Shown piece by piece: positions 61,816 through 64,000 of a stretch of DNA of 64,000 nt. A program made the position numbers and the translations under genes. This stretch comes from Streptosporangiaceae bacterium (GTDB taxonomy: Bacteria > Actinomycetota > Actinomycetes > Streptosporangiales > Streptosporangiaceae), in contig JAICYD010000010.1 of the NCBI GenBank assembly GCA_025934375.1, forward strand, positions 32,574 through 96,573, read 5' to 3'. Each line of letters starts with the position of its first letter. The stretch's first letter is position 1. The notes below the pieces were generated by a model, which saw only the letters and a list, made by a program, of their open reading frames with translations, was not told the DNA's origin and did no database searches.

Positions 61816-62959
61816 CCCTCCATGGTAAGCCGGCGGCGAGCGCAGCCTCGATCAGTCGGCCGAAGGCCAGCACCTGCTCTTCGGACTCGCCAATGACCTG
61901 CAGTGACGCGATGAGGGCCCCCTCGCCGGGATCGGCCGGGGGGACCGGCAGGGCCAGGGCGGGCAGTCCGCTCAGGTTGACGGGGGCGGTCAGCAGCGTC
62001 AGCGGGATGCCGTGCTCCCCCACCAGCGGCGGCTGACCGGTCAGCGTGGGCATGACCAGCACCGGGTGGTCCCGCAGCAGCGCCTCCAGCTCGGCGCGCA
62101 CCTCATCGGCCAGCCGCCGCGCGGCCGCGATGTCGGCGGGGCGCAGCCGGGCGCCGCGCTCCAGGTTCCGCTGGACATGCGGGCTCAGCTGGCCGATGTA
62201 CGGCATGAGGTACGCGTTCGACTTGAATCCCTCGGAGTCGATGATCACCCCGGCGGCGTCCACCGCCGGTCGGAAGTCCCAGGCGGCGGCGGGCGATACG
62301 GCCACGCCCGCCACCGCCAGCGCCCGGTCGACGGCCGCGTCCACCCGGGGGTCGACCTCCCCGGCCAGGCCGGTGACCGTGATTCGCCCCGCGCCGCGCT
62401 CCGCGGCGCCCGGCGCGGCGAAGCCTGGCTCCAAGAGGGCCATCCCGGCCTCGACGGCGGCCACGTCGCGGCCCAGCGGGCCCACCGTGTCCAGCGATGG
62501 CGCCAGCGGGTAGACGCCCTTGAGCGGGATCCGGCCCCACCGGGTCTTCAGCCCGGTCACGCCGCAGCAGGCGGCCGGGATGCGGACCGAGCCGCCGGTG
62601 TCGGTGCCGTAGGCGATGTCGGCCTGGCCGCTGGCCACCGCCACGGCCGACCCGCTGGAGGAGCCGCCGGGCAGGCGGCGGGGATCGCGCGGGTTGACGG
62701 GGGTGCCTGCCCATTGGTTAATGCCGCTGGCCGACCAGCACAGCTCGGTCAGTGAGGTCTTGCCGGCGATCCGCGCCCCGGCCGCGCGGGCGGTGGCGAC
62801 CACCGTCGCGTCGGCCGGGGCGGGCTCGGCCATCTCGGCTACGACCGGGCAGCCCGCCGTGGTCGGCATCCCGGCGACGTCGATGCAGTCCTTCACGGCC
62901 AGCCGCGGCCCGTCGCCGTCCCCGCCGTCGCTGTCCAGCCGCGCTACCCAGGTGCTCAC
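61586..62959 (-). CDS. Amidase (amidase signature family) with run-on C-terminus
   Basis: The 457-residue protein has the Ser-Ser-Lys triad: Lys in LAVKDCIDVAGMPT, cis-Ser in LPGGSSSGSAVAVASG and the nucleophile in GTDTGGSVRIPAACCG. The substrate amide is unknown. The family fold ends near FGRLIEAALAAGLP (about 61835), but the frame continues for about 80 codons of Arg/Gly-rich sequence, out of frame across the start of deoC. GTG 62959 is placed by GGGGG upstream and the short N-terminus. It probably belongs to the deoC operon. Confidence 0.88.
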   Translation of the reverse strand: MSTWVARLDSDGGDGDGPRLAVKDCIDVAGMPTTAGCPVVAEMAEPAPADATVVATARAAGARIAGKTSLTELCWSASGINQWAGTPVNPRDPRRLPGGSSSGSAVAVASGQADIAYGTDTGGSVRIPAACCGVTGLKTRWGRIPLKGVYPLAPSLDTVGPLGRDVAAVEAGMALLEPGFAAPGAAERGAGRITVTGLAGEVDPRVDAAVDRALAVAGVAVSPAAAWDFRPAVDAAGVIIDSEGFKSNAYLMPYIGQLSPHVQRNLERGARLRPADIAAARRLADEVRAELEALLRDHPVLVMPTLTGQPPLVGEHGIPLTLLTAPVNLSGLPALALPVPPADPGEGALIASLQVIGESEEQVLAFGRLIEAALAAGLPWRDGRVGWRRGVAGVAAQVPAWTAGGRRGRGGGASWHARQPLGQDRRQAAADRPGDIDDRPDHAGRPGHPGQGRGAVR

Positions 62960-62996
62960 GCCCCCATGATGACCCCAAAACCGGGAATCATTCCCC

Positions 62997-63949
62997 TCAA
63001 CGGTCCCCCCTTTCTGTGACTGGCTCCCGTGCAGCGGCTCGCCCGCCGGCGGGCGAGGCGGCCAGCGCCTGGGCGCGGGACGGTCCCAGCAGCGACGGGA
63101 GCACCGCGGCGAGGGCCACTGCCCCCGCGACGATGAGGGCGTACCGCATGCCGTGCATGAACAGCTCCCGTGAGGCGTAGCCGCCGTGGGCCGTGAAGAC
63201 GACCGCGAGGACGGCCACGCCGAACAGCCCGCCCGCCTCCCGCAAGGTGTTGTTGGACCCGGCCGCGACGCCGGAGTCGGCCAGCGGCACCGAGCCGACC
63301 GCGGCGTTGGCGAGCGTGGGAAAGACAAGCGAGATGCCGACCCCGGCCACGAAGAACGGCAAGACCAGCGAGGGATAGCTGATGCCCGCCTTGACGACCA
63401 GCGCCAGCCACAGGTACCCGCCGCCCATCAGCAGCAGCCCGCCGGTCATGACCGGGCGGGTGCCGACCTTGTCGGCGATGGCGCCCCCGAGCGGGGCGAA
63501 GATCATCGGCGTGCCGGTGAACACCAGCATGCGGGACGCCCGAGGCCAGCGGGGAGTAGCCCATCCCGACCTGGAGCATCTGCGCGATCCAGAACACCGA
63601 GCCGATCAGGGCGAACGAGAACGGGAACGCGACCCCGCCCGCCGCGCAGAAGCCGCGCCTGCGGAAGTACTCCAAGCGCCAGGCCGATGACGTAGAGCCT
63701 CCGGCGGCCGAACCGGTCGCCGAGCGCGGCGCCGGTGAGCATGAGGGAGGCGAACGCCAGGTTGTAGGCGTTGATGGTCCATTCCAGGTCGGACAGGCTC
63801 GCGTTCAGGTGCGCCCTGAGCGAGGGCAGCGCCGTGGAGACGACGACGACGTCGAGTGCGGTGACGAAGGCGCCGACGGACGCCAGGATCAGCGTCGCGG
63901 CGACCCGGGGCGGGGCACTCACGCCGCGCCGGTCTGTGCTGTCCAGCAA
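62997..63949 (-). pseudogene. EmrB/QacA-type MFS exporter with internal deletion and frameshifts
   Basis: The N-terminus from 63949 reads helices 1-2 and motif A (ILASVGAFVTALDVVVVSTALPSL, LMLTGAALGDRFGRRRLYVIGLAL). At about 63675 it jumps, in another frame, to a segment that in intact exporters starts helix 7 (EYFRRRGFCAAGGVAFPFSFALIGSVFWIAQMLQVGMGYSPLASG). A further one-base shift near 63541 leads to MLVFTGTPMIFAPLGGAIADKVGTRPVMTG and the last helices, ending at 62997. About 200 residues (helices 3-6) are gone. It cannot make a normal transporter. Confidence 0.88.
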
Positions 63950-64000
63950 GGGAACTCTCCATTCCAGGCTCGCGCGGCCCGTGGCCGCGCGCGCTCCGGC

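Overview
The window is chromosomal DNA from a high-GC Gram-positive actinobacterium. Evidence: very high GC, many GTG starts, an actinobacterial bc1-aa3 respiratory supercomplex (diheme QcrC, CtaF subunit IV, QcrA with extra membrane helices), the PspA/PspAA/PspAB/HtpX membrane-stress set, Rv2175c- and PknL-type genes, and RecA-independent DNA-damage promoter motifs of the PafBC type. Gene content and order follow the Mycobacterium tuberculosis Rv2172c-Rv2204c interval (metF, Rv2175c, pknL, aroG, fadD15, pimB', nlpC, trpD, ctaE-qcrCAB, ctaFDC, adoK, erpA), with many insertions. The genus cannot be fixed from this sequence. No rRNA, tRNA, CRISPR array, phage or insertion sequence was recognised; the region looks like a core chromosome arm with local decay.

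Layout. 0-7.2 kb: HEPN protein behind a LexA/PafBC region, GNAT, MetF, Rv2175c-like DNA-binding protein, SRPBCC protein, PASTA Ser/Thr kinase, DAHP synthase. 7.25-7.65 kb: a gene-free array of degenerate repeats about 32 bp apart. 7.8-15.3 kb: ThiI, membrane protein, MFS exporter, Lrp regulator with a divergent amino-acid permease, SpoIIE phosphatase, DUF4262 protein with a PafBC-type leaderless promoter, small GntR with its own palindrome. 15.2-18.3 kb: PadR-controlled ABC-2 exporter. 18.5-26.3 kb: a phosphofructokinase with pyrophosphate-type signatures, acyltransferase, hydrolase, membrane proteins, phosphoesterase, acyl-CoA ligase, and a solute-binding-like protein without a signal peptide. 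26.3-30.6 kb: ctaE-qcrC-qcrA-qcrB. 30.7-36.3 kb: receiver-like protein, TrpD, RAM protein, DnaQ-type exonuclease and Cys-rich small protein behind divergent PafBC-type promoters, NlpC/P60, mannosyltransferase. 36.4-41.3 kb: two coupled ABC-2 exporters, and the deletion-fused remains of a two-component system. 41.4-45.4 kb: ctaF-ctaD-ctaC, TusA-like protein. 45.6-58.1 kb: sedolisin, AdoK, ErpA, the Psp set, conserved hypotheticals, an aldo/keto reductase fragment, DedA, DUF3500, citrate synthase. 58.5-64 kb: catabolic operon (amidase, DeoC, two aldehyde dehydrogenases) beside a broken MFS transporter.

Recurring themes: (1) five PafBC-like promoters, three of them placing the start codon where transcription should begin (leaderless); (2) repeated loss or displacement of stop codons, so that gene 3' ends run antisense or out of frame into neighbours; (3) short in-frame 15- or 18-bp tandem repeats within genes; (4) three clear gene remnants. 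No wholly new multi-gene system was proven. The best candidates are the DNA-damage-linked unknown genes (HEPN, DUF4262, Cys-rich 81-residue protein) and the 7.25-7.65 kb periodic array.
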